Source: Clostridiales bacterium
Lineage (GTDB): Bacteria > Bacillota > Clostridia > Lachnospirales > WRAX01
Length of the DNA: 34,346 nucleotides
Reading direction: 5' to 3'
NCBI GenBank assembly: GCA_031265685.1
Contig: JAISCI010000125.1
Coordinates: forward strand, 1-34,346
Part shown: one piece after another, positions 8,540-16,808 of the stretch
Layout: every line of letters starts with the position of its first letter
Numbering within the stretch: the stretch's first letter is position 1
Position numbers and translations under genes: made by a program
Notes under the pieces: model-generated
What the model saw: only the letters and a program-made list of their open reading frames with translations
Database searches by the model: none
What the model was told of the DNA's origin: nothing

Positions 8540-10322
8540 GAATAACTACCCTTTCAAGGCCGGCCAGATCGCGCCTGAGTTCGGCGGAAAAGCCCGCCGC
8601 CTCCGCGATCGCGCGGACGCGTTCAAACTGACCGTCGCCGATCTCGAATACGGCGCGCCCGTTATCCGCCAGAAATCCCGGCAGCACGGCGATTATATCC
8701 CGGTAGAACCGAAGCCCGTCCGCGCCGCCGTCGAGAGAGGCTCGCGGCTCGTAATCCCGGACGTCCGGCATCAGGGACTCAATCTCACCCGACGGTATGT
8801 ACGGCGGATTGGAAACGATTACATCCGCCGCGACGGGCGGTATCGCCGCGAACAGGTCGCTCTCGACGAACTCGACGCGTCCGCCGGCGTCGTTCGACCG
8901 CGCGATGGCCAGCGCGGCGGGGGATATATCGCCCGCGATGATCCGCGCGCCCGGGCAGGCCAGCGCCAGGCTAACGGCCACGCAGCCCGAACCCGTTCCG
9001 ATCTCGATAACCGCAGCGGACGCTCCGCCGATAAGCCCCGCAGCCGTCTCTACCAGCAGTTCCGTCTCGGGGCGCGGGATAAGGACGTCGGGTGTAACGA
9101 CGAAATCGCGGCCCATGAACTCTTTCTTTCCTATTATATAGGCGATCGGCTCCCCGCGTTGCCGGCGGTCGGTCAGATCGCGCAGGCGCTCGGACTCGCC
9201 GTCGGTCAGCGGGACGCCGCCGATAACCTCCTCAATCGGTCTGCCCGTCACGAACGCCGTCAGTATCCGCCTGTCGAGCAGCGGTGAGCCGGGTTCGCGC
9301 CCCGCGGCGTAATCAATCGGGAAACGCGCCAGACCCTCGTCGCCCGGCTCGTCCTCGAGAACGCCTCGCAAGGCGGATATCGCGGTCTCGATCTGACCGT
9401 CGTCCGGCTCAAGCGTCGTTATCTTCTGGAGCGCCAGCCCCGGCGCGGAAATCAGCCCGACGAGCCAGCTGTCAGACTTGCCCGCCCATCGGATCAGCTC
9501 GTATGAGATCCCCGCGACGACAGGGACGAGCAGTACGCGGCTGAGTATCTTGAGCCATAGATTGTCCGTCCGCACGAAGAAAAACACGACCATGCTCACC
9601 AGCATGACAAGCAGAAGGAAACTGGTTCCGCACCGCTTGTGCAGACGGGTGTACCGCCGGACGTTCTCGACGGTCATCAGCTCGTTGTGCTCGAAGCAGT
9701 TGATCGTCTTGTGCTCCGCGCCGTGATACTCGAAGACGCGCTTAATCTCCTTCATGCGGCTGACGAGCAGCATGTAGAGCAGGAAAATCCCGACGCGCGC
9801 GAGACCCTCGATCACGAGCGAGACGGTGAGGTTTATCGGGACGAGCAGCCTGACTCCCGACGACACGAGAGTCGGGAGTACCATGAACAGCCCGACCGAG
9901 AGAGCGACGGAGAGAACTACGCTGAATATCATGACGTAATCCAGCAGTTTGTCGCCCAATTTGCGCTCGAGCCACTCGTCGAACCTCGACTTTTCGCCCT
10001 CGTCCTCGACGTCGGCAAGCCCGGACAGGTCGGCGGAGTCGTAAAGCACCTTCATGCCAGTCACGAGCGAAACGGCGAAAGAGTACACGCCGCGCACCAG
10101 CGGCCATTTGAGTATCCCGTTGGTTTCGGCGGCCCGACCGACCGGCTTCTTGACGGTCTTTATGCCGCCGTCCGCCGCGCGGCAGCTGAGTGCGTACATC
10201 CCGCGCCCGCGCATCATGACGCCTTCCATGACGGCTTGTCCGCCGATAGTGTTTTTGATCAGCGGCTTGTCGCGCAGTAAATCTCGCACGCGCGGACGGA
10301 CGGCGCCGCGGTCTTCAGTCAT
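8520..10322 (-). CDS. prmC: Fusion: DUF1385 membrane protein + PrmC release-factor glutamine methyltransferase
   Basis: One uninterrupted ORF: N-terminal GGQAVMEGVMMRG.., EYHGAEHKTINCFEH (DUF1385/YqhQ) and C-terminal IPRPETELLVE..VSNPPYIP (PrmC NPPY). Overlaps prfA by 20 nt. Confidence 0.88.
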   Translation of the reverse strand: MTEDRGAVRPRVRDLLRDKPLIKNTIGGQAVMEGVMMRGRGMYALSCRAADGGIKTVKKPVGRAAETNGILKWPLVRGVYSFAVSLVTGMKVLYDSADLSGLADVEDEGEKSRFDEWLERKLGDKLLDYVMIFSVVLSVALSVGLFMVLPTLVSSGVRLLVPINLTVSLVIEGLARVGIFLLYMLLVSRMKEIKRVFEYHGAEHKTINCFEHNELMTVENVRRYTRLHKRCGTSFLLLVMLVSMVVFFFVRTDNLWLKILSRVLLVPVVAGISYELIRWAGKSDSWLVGLISAPGLALQKITTLEPDDGQIETAISALRGVLEDEPGDEGLARFPIDYAAGREPGSPLLDRRILTAFVTGRPIEEVIGGVPLTDGESERLRDLTDRRQRGEPIAYIIGKKEFMGRDFVVTPDVLIPRPETELLVETAAGLIGGASAAVIEIGTGSGCVAVSLALACPGARIIAGDISPAALAIARSNDAGGRVEFVESDLFAAIPPVAADVIVSNPPYIPSGEIESLMPDVRDYEPRASLDGGADGLRFYRDIIAVLPGFLADNGRAVFEIGDGQFERVRAIAEAAGFSAELRRDLAGLERVVILDRQTS

Positions 10323-10441
10323 ATCAATTATCCCCCTGGCGCGAATTTCCTGAATATACGACAATAAAGCCTTTGGCCAGGCGGCTTACGGCTTTATGGG
10401 AAAGCGTTTTCGGGCGGACGCGGCGCGCCCGCCCAACAGAC

Positions 10442-10645
10442 CTATTCCAGTCCGTACTTTTTCTTAAACTTCTCGACGCGCCCACCGGACTCGACCAGCA
10501 TTTTCTGGCTGCCCGTGTAGAACGGATGGCACTTCGAGCAGACTTCCACGTGGATCGACTCCTTGGTGGATCCGACCACAAATTCGTTGCCGCAATTGCA
10601 CCTGACCTTTGCCTGATAATATTTCGGCTGTATCGCTTCCTTCAT
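10442..10645 (-). CDS. rpmE: 50S ribosomal protein L31 (zinc-type)
   Basis: [48 protein letters not shown]; CxC and CxxC retained. Confidence 0.96.
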   Translation of the reverse strand: MKEAIQPKYYQAKVRCNCGNEFVVGSTKESIHVEVCSKCHPFYTGSQKMLVESGGRVEKFKKKYGLE

Positions 10646-10884
10646 CGCGGTCTCCCTTTCGTCCGGACGTATTTTGGCGTCCCCAATATAACCGATTGAT
10701 TATATCATATGTTTTCCGGGGACGCAAGAGGCAAATAGCGTGTTTACGCATTCGCTTCAGTGCGCCAAAGCCCGTGTGAAACGCCCCGAAGAACGATAAC
10801 CGACAGGAAGCGAAAAAGCGAAGAAAGAGGTACGCCTAACGCTTTTATTGTACGAGAAATACTCCGTCCGTGCTCCAGATAGTA

Positions 10885-11126
10885 TTAGGCGGCTTGTTTC
10901 CGCTGCTCTCCTGTAAATTTCAATCTTGAATAGCCGAGGTCGTCATCGCCGCGCAGTCTGCCGGTATCTTTGAATTCCTTATACCAGTTATACAGTATAC
11001 CTCGTGACGGGTAACCAAGCTCTCGTATAACCGTCGCCATGTTCATGTCGTACTTGATGTAAAGTTGAACCGCTCTCATTCGCTCCTCGTAGGAATCATG
11101 GACTACCTCCTGTACTTTTTGGTCCA
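10885..11126 (-). mobile_element. IS3-type transposase orfA fragment with adjacent putative terminal sequence
   Basis: HDSYEERMRAVQLYIKYDMNMATVIRELGYPSRGILYNWYKEFKDTGRL..; ends after EQRKQAA*; TGGACCAAAAAGTACAGGAGG upstream resembles an IS3 end. Confidence 0.6.
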
Positions 11127-11169
11127 GGTTTTCGTCCGCACCCCCGGAGGTTAAATTTCTCCGCGCACG

Positions 11170-11943
11170 GTGTTAAATCATGAGCGCGGCATGCGTCGTC
11201 CATTGGTCGATGGTTGTGCCGGTCACGCCGCTGCTGCCGTCGGCGTAACCGCCGTTGGCCTTCGCCCTCACCCAGCGCTGGTATGCTGTATGGATCGCAT
11301 GGGACTGGCGTATGGGTATTGGGGCGAAGCCGCCATGATGGCCGGAGTGTACGGCGCGTCGGCGATGAGTATGCTGTATCCTGGCGGCGTGGATAGCAGG
11401 TCCGCGAGGGATTATAAGGATGCCGAGGTTGCGGTTGGGAATAACGCGCGAAACGAGGCATCTCTTGGCTATAAAGCTCCAACAGGCGGCGGAGGTTCTA
11501 CCGCGACATTTAACATCAACGGGAAAACTATAACCTTTGGTCATGGCGGACAACATTTGGAATGTACTGGGTTGTCCGTCGCGGATGTTAATCAAGCCAT
11601 CGCGAACCATGTTTCGCAGATAGATGTGCCAGTCAATATAATGACACCGTACTCTGTAACAGTGAACGGAATCTCAATTGAATACCGAGCCTATGGATTT
11701 TCGGATGGGAGGGTTAACATTGGAACATATAGTGTACACGCGCACGGTCTTTACGCCGATAAACTCATAGCTGTTACTGGTGGCATTATCGCTACCATTA
11801 CCGAAATTTACTCTGTACCCCCTCCCGAGAACGTCATAATAGCCTTTTTTATGGTTGCGGGCGTGGCAGTAGTGGGGATTGCCGCCGTTGTCAACGTCGT
11901 CAGTCTTTATGGGCAGGCGCGGAATTATTATATTTTGTTTTAA
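11170..11943 (+). CDS. Orphan toxin-like protein (polymorphic-toxin-tip-like domain + C-terminal hydrophobic segments)
   Basis: 257 aa; TFNINGKTITFGHGGQHLECTGLSVADVNQAIANHV..VNGISIEYRAYGFSDGRVNIGTYSV then two hydrophobic stretches. Start uncertain. Confidence 0.45.
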   Translation: MLNHERGMRRPLVDGCAGHAAAAVGVTAVGLRPHPALVCCMDRMGLAYGYWGEAAMMAGVYGASAMSMLYPGGVDSRSARDYKDAEVAVGNNARNEASLGYKAPTGGGGSTATFNINGKTITFGHGGQHLECTGLSVADVNQAIANHVSQIDVPVNIMTPYSVTVNGISIEYRAYGFSDGRVNIGTYSVHAHGLYADKLIAVTGGIIATITEIYSVPPPENVIIAFFMVAGVAVVGIAAVVNVVSLYGQARNYYILF

Positions 11944-11949
11944 CTTTGG

Positions 11950-12165
11950 GTGATTAGGATGCCGTCCGGTTGGTGGGTTGAACTCCCGCTTATAACCGCG
12001 TTTTTAGCGGTGATCTTTATTGAGTTGTATTGGCTGAGCCGCTCGTTTGTGTACAAAAAGATACCTTATGTAGGCACGTTCCGCCTGAGACTGCTTATCG
12101 GGATAGCTATCAATATTCTTTTCATCGCCATATGGGCGCTGTGTCGGTTCGTCCTGAAACTTTAA
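11950..12165 (+). CDS. Small two-TM protein, candidate immunity/partner protein (copy 1)
   Basis: 71 aa MIRMPSGWWVELPLITAFLAVIFIELYWLSRSFVYKKIPYVGTFRLRLLIGIAINILFIAIWALCRFVLKL; 6 nt after the toxin-like stop. Confidence 0.55.
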   Translation: MIRMPSGWWVELPLITAFLAVIFIELYWLSRSFVYKKIPYVGTFRLRLLIGIAINILFIAIWALCRFVLKL

Positions 12166-12175
12166 CGCGTTCGCC

Positions 12176-12218
12176 GCCGTCGCTCCCCAGAGAACCGGGG
12201 GCGGCAGTATTTTTCAAT
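12176..12218 (+). terminator. Terminator-like hairpin, copy 1
   Basis: GCCGCCGTCGCTCCCCAGAGAACCGGGGGCGGC followed by AGTATTTTTC. Confidence 0.5.
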
Positions 12219-12338
12219 CCCGGCGGTTTCCTGGTTATCCATAAATATTTATAAAATTGACGGAAATTCACTTGACTTATTCCGATAGGCGCGCTATTCT
12301 ATGCAAGAATTGGCAGTTGAGGTTCCGTTTACGACAGG

Positions 12339-12588
12339 ATGGTTTTTATGAAGAGGTTTATCGGCGTTATCATGGCGTTTGTCCTCTCGATGCCATTTAT
12401 GCCCATATACGAGAGAGCGTTCCTGTACCTAGCGGTTTTCACGTTTGTCATATTGGCCGCGCTTCTTCATCAAACCTTTTACTGGTACAGCAAAAAGCCC
12501 CACATAGGCACGTTCCGCGTGAGACTGCTTATCGGGTATTCTCGCTGTCGCCATATGGGCGCTGTGTCGGTTTGTACTGAAACTTTAA
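12339..12588 (+). pseudogene. Paralogue of the 71-aa membrane protein, frameshifted (copy 2)
   Basis: MVFMKRFIG..HQTFYWYSKKPHIGTFRVRLLIG then a 1-nt shift; next frame continues ILAVAIWALCRFVLKL* with the stop at 12586-12588, matching copy 1. Confidence 0.6.
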
Positions 12589-12599
12589 CGCGTTCGCCG

Positions 12600-12641
12600 C
12601 CGTCGCTCCCCAGAGAACCGGGGGCGGCGGTATTTTTCAAT
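12600..12641 (+). terminator. Terminator-like hairpin, copy 2
   Basis: Near-identical to 12176-12218: CCGTCGCTCCCCAGAGAACCGGGGGCGGCGG + TATTTTTC. Confidence 0.5.
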
Positions 12642-12678
12642 AAACCATCTTCTTGACGTCAGCGCATTACGGTCTCCG

Positions 12679-13389
12679 CTAATACTCCAGGCCCAGCAGC
12701 CGCTTCTCCGAAAAACTGACATAATTCCTGCCCGCCACGATTATATGGTCGCACACGCGAACCCCGATTGTAGCCAGCGCGTCCACTATGATCCGGGTCG
12801 TGTCCAAGTCGGTCTTTGAGGGGGACAACCCGCCCGAAGGGTGGTTATGAGAGACAATTACATACGCGGCTTGGTTCTTTATGGATTCCTGCACGACCTG
12901 ACGCGGGTATACCGCCGTCTCAGCCAGCGTGCCGCGCGATAGCAGTACGCTCTTGATGTGCTGGCGCTGGGAGTTGAGGCAGAGCATATAGAAGCATTCG
13001 CTCACCTCGCCGATAAACAGCGACACGCAATATTCCCCCGCGGCATGGGCGTTCGTGAGTTTGCGCCTTTTCCCCGATCTCGCCAGCTCATACCGGCGAT
13101 ACGCCGCTGAGATCAGCGAAAATAAAACCCCCGCCCCCTCGCTCAGCCCGGTTCGCCGGGATATATCCGCCGGGCCGGACTCGAACAGAGCGGCAAGAGA
13201 GCCGAACTCATCAAGGATGCCGTGGGCAAGCTCGTTGACGTCGCGCATCGGAATACAATAAAAAAGCAGCAACTCGACGACCTCATGATCGCTGAGGGCG
13301 TCGAGACCGTTCTCTATGTATTTTTGGCGAAGGCGCTGGCGATGCCCGGAATGAACACCACCGCGAGACTTCTTTTCGGCGTCGTTCAT
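12679..13389 (-). CDS. radC: RadC family protein (JAB/MPN domain)
   Basis: SHNHPSGGLSPSKTDLDTTR metalloprotease-like motif; start set at MNDAEKK. Confidence 0.93.
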   Translation of the reverse strand: MNDAEKKSRGGVHSGHRQRLRQKYIENGLDALSDHEVVELLLFYCIPMRDVNELAHGILDEFGSLAALFESGPADISRRTGLSEGAGVLFSLISAAYRRYELARSGKRRKLTNAHAAGEYCVSLFIGEVSECFYMLCLNSQRQHIKSVLLSRGTLAETAVYPRQVVQESIKNQAAYVIVSHNHPSGGLSPSKTDLDTTRIIVDALATIGVRVCDHIIVAGRNYVSFSEKRLLGLEY

Positions 13390-13393
13390 GGAA

Positions 13394-13882
13394 TCACCCG
13401 CGCGTTTTCTCAAAACCGTCAAAGGCGGCGGTAAGCTCGCCGAAGCGCCCGCCGTAGATAAGCGCGAGCAGCCAGTCCAGAGCGCGCAAGGCTTTTTTTG
13501 CCTGGGCGACGCTGATCAGACCGGAATCGAGCGCGTCGGCTATCTCTCCGACGTCGAGTACGCGGACGCCGCCGCCCGGCTCGACAATCACGTCGGCCAG
13601 CAGGTCGGAGAATACATAAACGCCCGGCTCGCTCGAAACCTCGATAATATCGCAATACCAGTATACGAAGCCGCCGTCCGCGCGGAACATGCGGCTGACT
13701 TTGACGCCGTCGTTCAGAAAGTACACGCTGTCGCCGCGCGCGAAATCGCGGCGGGGCCGAATCGCCCGCCAGCGCGTCAGCACCCGCTCGTCGTCCGCGC
13801 GGACTACTTCATCTTTATCGAGCAGTACGCGCTCGTTCGGGATATATCTGCGGCGGTAAAGCTTGATTCGCTCCGGCTCCAT
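13394..13882 (-). CDS. DUF402 domain protein
   Basis: MEPERIKLYRRRYIPNERVLLDKDEVV..; FVYWYCDIIEV..DLLADVIVEPGG typical of DUF402. Confidence 0.8.
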   Translation of the reverse strand: MEPERIKLYRRRYIPNERVLLDKDEVVRADDERVLTRWRAIRPRRDFARGDSVYFLNDGVKVSRMFRADGGFVYWYCDIIEVSSEPGVYVFSDLLADVIVEPGGGVRVLDVGEIADALDSGLISVAQAKKALRALDWLLALIYGGRFGELTAAFDGFEKTRG

Positions 13883-13899
13883 CGGTACCCCCCTTGTCG

Positions 13900-15390
13900 T
13901 TATGCCTTCCCCAATTCCCGCTCCAGAACCCCGCACGCGTACTCCAGCGCGGTTATCCGCGCCCGGCGCTTGTCATTGCCCGCGACGACGAGCCACGGCG
14001 CGTATTCGGTCGAAGTCCGCGCCAGCATCTCCTCGGCGCTTTTCTCGTAAGCGGCCCATTTGTCACGGTTGCGCCAGTCCTCGTCCGTTATTTTGTAGCG
14101 CTTGAGCGGATCCGCCGCGCGTTCCTCGAATCGTCGGAGCTGCTCGTCCTTGTCGATATGCAGAAAAAACTTGAATATAATCGTGCCATGATTATAAAGA
14201 TGGCGCTCGGCGGCGTTTATCTCCGCGTATGCGCGGCGCCACTCGGCCTCGGATGCCAGCCCCTCGACGCGCTCCACCATGACGCGGCCGTACCACGAAC
14301 GGTCGAAGATCGCCAAGTGGCCGTCTTTCGGCATTCGCCGCATAAACCGCCACAGATAGCAGCGGCTCAGCTCGTCCGCGCTCGGCGCGCCGATCGGGAT
14401 AACCTCATATCCGCGCGGATCGAGCCGCTGCGTAAGCCGCTTTATGTTGCCGCCCTTGCCGGACGCGTCCCAGCCCTCGTACACGAATACGACCGACCGG
14501 CGCCTGGCGTAGAGCAGGAAGCCCAGCTCGGATATTTTGTTCTGGTAGAACGTCAGCTTCTCCTTGTAATCTTCCTTCGATATACGTTCCGTAAGATCGA
14601 CGGCCGGAAGCCAGCGCGCCGCCGGATCCGCCGTCGCGGCGGGGTTGTCGTTCGAGCCGGACGGAGCCTCCGCAAGCCGGTTCCCGATGTGCGCCTCAAT
14701 GCGCCCGATAATTACGCGAATCATTTTGAGCGCCGCGTAGTGCTTGTCGTCGGCCTCGATTATATGCCACGGCGAGCCGTTCCCGCCGGTTTTTTTCATC
14801 ATCTGGCTGAATTTTTTCAGGTTCGCGTTGTACTGCTTGTTCTGCTGCAGATCAGCCGAATCCACACGCCAGGCTGTGCCGGGATTCTTGCGAAGCTCGT
14901 CGAAACGGCGCTTCTGCTCCTCGCGCGACACGTGCAGGAACAGCTTGATAATGAGCGTGCCGTCGTCGATCAGCGTTTTCTCGAAAGCGTTGACGTCCTG
15001 GTAGAAGTTTTCGGATTCCCGCGCGGACAGCCCGCGCTTCTTCTGGCCCTGCGGCAGAGCGGTCCTGTGCCAGCTTCTGTCATATACACCGATCCGCCCC
15101 TTGGCGGGCAAATCCCGCCAGTACCGCCAGAGAAAGGGCCGCATAGCCGCTTCCTCATTTACCTTCGCAAACGTGCGCACCTCGAAATAACGCGGGTCGA
15201 GCGGATTAAGCAGCTTCGGCAGGAGAAGCCCCTTGCCCGCCGCGCTCCAGCCCTCGAACAGGATGAGAACGGGGAAACCCGCCGCCTTGACGCGCTGCTG
15301 AAGCTCGGCGAGCTTGCCTTCCAGTCCCGCCATAGCCGCCTTGAAGTCCTTCCGCGATATGGTTACGGTTGGATCGATCTTATCTAACAT
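13900..15390 (-). CDS. pap: Two-domain PPK2-type polyphosphate:AMP phosphotransferase
   Basis: Two Walker A-like copies: LFEGWSAAGKG and VYEGWDASGKGGNIKRL; each followed by FDRSW(Y) or YDRSWH. Confidence 0.88.
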   Translation of the reverse strand: MLDKIDPTVTISRKDFKAAMAGLEGKLAELQQRVKAAGFPVLILFEGWSAAGKGLLLPKLLNPLDPRYFEVRTFAKVNEEAAMRPFLWRYWRDLPAKGRIGVYDRSWHRTALPQGQKKRGLSARESENFYQDVNAFEKTLIDDGTLIIKLFLHVSREEQKRRFDELRKNPGTAWRVDSADLQQNKQYNANLKKFSQMMKKTGGNGSPWHIIEADDKHYAALKMIRVIIGRIEAHIGNRLAEAPSGSNDNPAATADPAARWLPAVDLTERISKEDYKEKLTFYQNKISELGFLLYARRRSVVFVYEGWDASGKGGNIKRLTQRLDPRGYEVIPIGAPSADELSRCYLWRFMRRMPKDGHLAIFDRSWYGRVMVERVEGLASEAEWRRAYAEINAAERHLYNHGTIIFKFFLHIDKDEQLRRFEERAADPLKRYKITDEDWRNRDKWAAYEKSAEEMLARTSTEYAPWLVVAGNDKRRARITALEYACGVLERELGKA

Positions 15391-15424
15391 CGGAATTGCC
15401 CTCCCGTATGTACCGGAGACCGGA

Positions 15425-16030
15425 TTATTTGTCCGTTTGGATCCGCCGCTCCAGAGCCGCTCGGGCCGACCTGTCCGCAAAAGCGATTACGTCCGCGGAC
15501 GCGGACGCTCCAGCGCGGAACCCGAACGCGCGTTCCGGCGGCGTCTCCAGGATCAGCGCCGCCGCTTCCGGCGCTCTCTCCGCCGAGACAAGCCCTTCCG
15601 CCTGGAAGAACTTCAGCTTAAACACCGCCGCCGTCAGCTCCGGGTCCGCCGCTCCGCGCTCTATCGCCGACAGAGCGCGCACGCAAAGACGCAGCGTTTC
15701 GCGCATCGGTTCTCCGGGCATTACAAAAGCGTCCACAACCGCGACGACGGCGGAAGCCGCCTCAAACTTGCCGTAATCGGACGCAAGCCCGAAGAATCCC
15801 CGGATCACCTCGGCGTCTGTCGCGGATACAAAGCCGCCGCCCTCGAAGAATACGAAACGCGAGAGCGCGAAAGGCCGCGCCGCCGCGAAAACGGCGCTCT
15901 TGGGACGCTCCGCCCCCCGCGCCGCGGCTGTCGTAACACCGCGCCCGGCCAGCAGCAGGCGGAGCCGCCGGCCGCGCTCGCCCGCTTTATACGCGGCTAT
16001 CGTCAGACCGACGTCCTTCCATACGCCCAT
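15425..16030 (-). CDS. recO: DNA repair protein RecO (short)
   Basis: 201 aa; VGLTIAAYKAGERGRRLRLLLAGRGVTTAAARGAERPKS N-terminal OB-like pattern; no Zn-finger cysteines. Confidence 0.75.
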   Translation of the reverse strand: MGVWKDVGLTIAAYKAGERGRRLRLLLAGRGVTTAAARGAERPKSAVFAAARPFALSRFVFFEGGGFVSATDAEVIRGFFGLASDYGKFEAASAVVAVVDAFVMPGEPMRETLRLCVRALSAIERGAADPELTAAVFKLKFFQAEGLVSAERAPEAAALILETPPERAFGFRAGASASADVIAFADRSARAALERRIQTDK

Positions 16031-16073
16031 TGTATAACGCGCCCCGATATATTAGATAATCGTCTATTCTGCC

Positions 16074-16135
16074 TGATTTCTTGAACAATTCCCATCCGCC
16101 GGATTTCTTGAACGATTCCCGGTGATCAGTGTCCA
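16074..16135. mobile_element. Orphan IS21-like terminal sequence
   Basis: Direct repeats GATTTCTTGAACAATTCCC (16074) and GGATTTCTTGAACGATTCCC (16101) then GGTGATCAGTGTCCACC; resembles multi-repeat IS21-family ends; no transposase nearby. Confidence 0.5.
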
Positions 16136-16293
16136 CCCTCGACCCCCCTTGACGAACTATATTCTGTTTTTTATAGGTTATCCCCGTCCGCGTTTAATAT
16201 ACTGGAAGCCGATCCGCGAATAGCACGGGTCTATTCTAACAGAAAGAATATAATTCTTCAATGGTTTTCTAAAGGGTTTTCGGACCGGCGCGC

Positions 16294-16656
16294 CTACATC
16301 AGTACCGCCGAAAGCCGCCTGCACTGCGTTATGGTTTTCGACAGGCGCCGGATGATCTCGCGCTGACGGTCCGCCAGCCAGTCGATCAAGCGGTATGCTC
16401 TGCCCAAATCCCCGCCCGGCTTCATCAATTCCGCCTTGACCGCGTCCAGCGACGGCGGCGCGGCGCAGTCGATCGCCTCGGTCACCGCTTCCGCGTCGGT
16501 TTCCGCGAAGAACGATCTTACCGCCGCGATCTGGTCGTCCGTGAAAACCCCGGCTTTCGCCTTCCGCTCTATCTGCGCCCGGATAGCCCCCAGCGCCCGC
16601 TGACGCTCGCGCAGCATATCGTTGATCATTTTCGCGTTCTCGCCTATATCCATCAT
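16294..16656 (-). CDS. Hypothetical helical protein divergent from fliD
   Basis: MMDIGENAKMINDMLRERQRALGAIRAQIERKAKAGVFTDDQ..; 120 aa; no family recognised. Confidence 0.5.
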   Translation of the reverse strand: MMDIGENAKMINDMLRERQRALGAIRAQIERKAKAGVFTDDQIAAVRSFFAETDAEAVTEAIDCAAPPSLDAVKAELMKPGGDLGRAYRLIDWLADRQREIIRRLSKTITQCRRLSAVLM

Positions 16657-16808
16657 GCCGTCCGCCCTTTCCGCTTTGGATGACCCTATTATGAATGCGA
16701 AATATGAACAAACCGTGACGCGGGGGTAACAAAAGAGTAACTTCTTAAAAATCGTTCCATCCTTGCCGATATTGATATAGAAAATATTAAAAACGAGGAG
16801 GCGCAGAT

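Noticed and set aside
11096-11610. Minus-strand ORFs (128 and 145 aa) opposite the toxin-like gene
   Set aside because: Composition looks like non-coding translation; the plus-strand frame gives the coherent domain, although the toxin-like N-terminus itself remains uncertain.
13894-15387. 497-aa plus-strand ORF opposite the PPK2-type gene
   Set aside because: Antisense shadow of a clear two-domain phosphotransferase.
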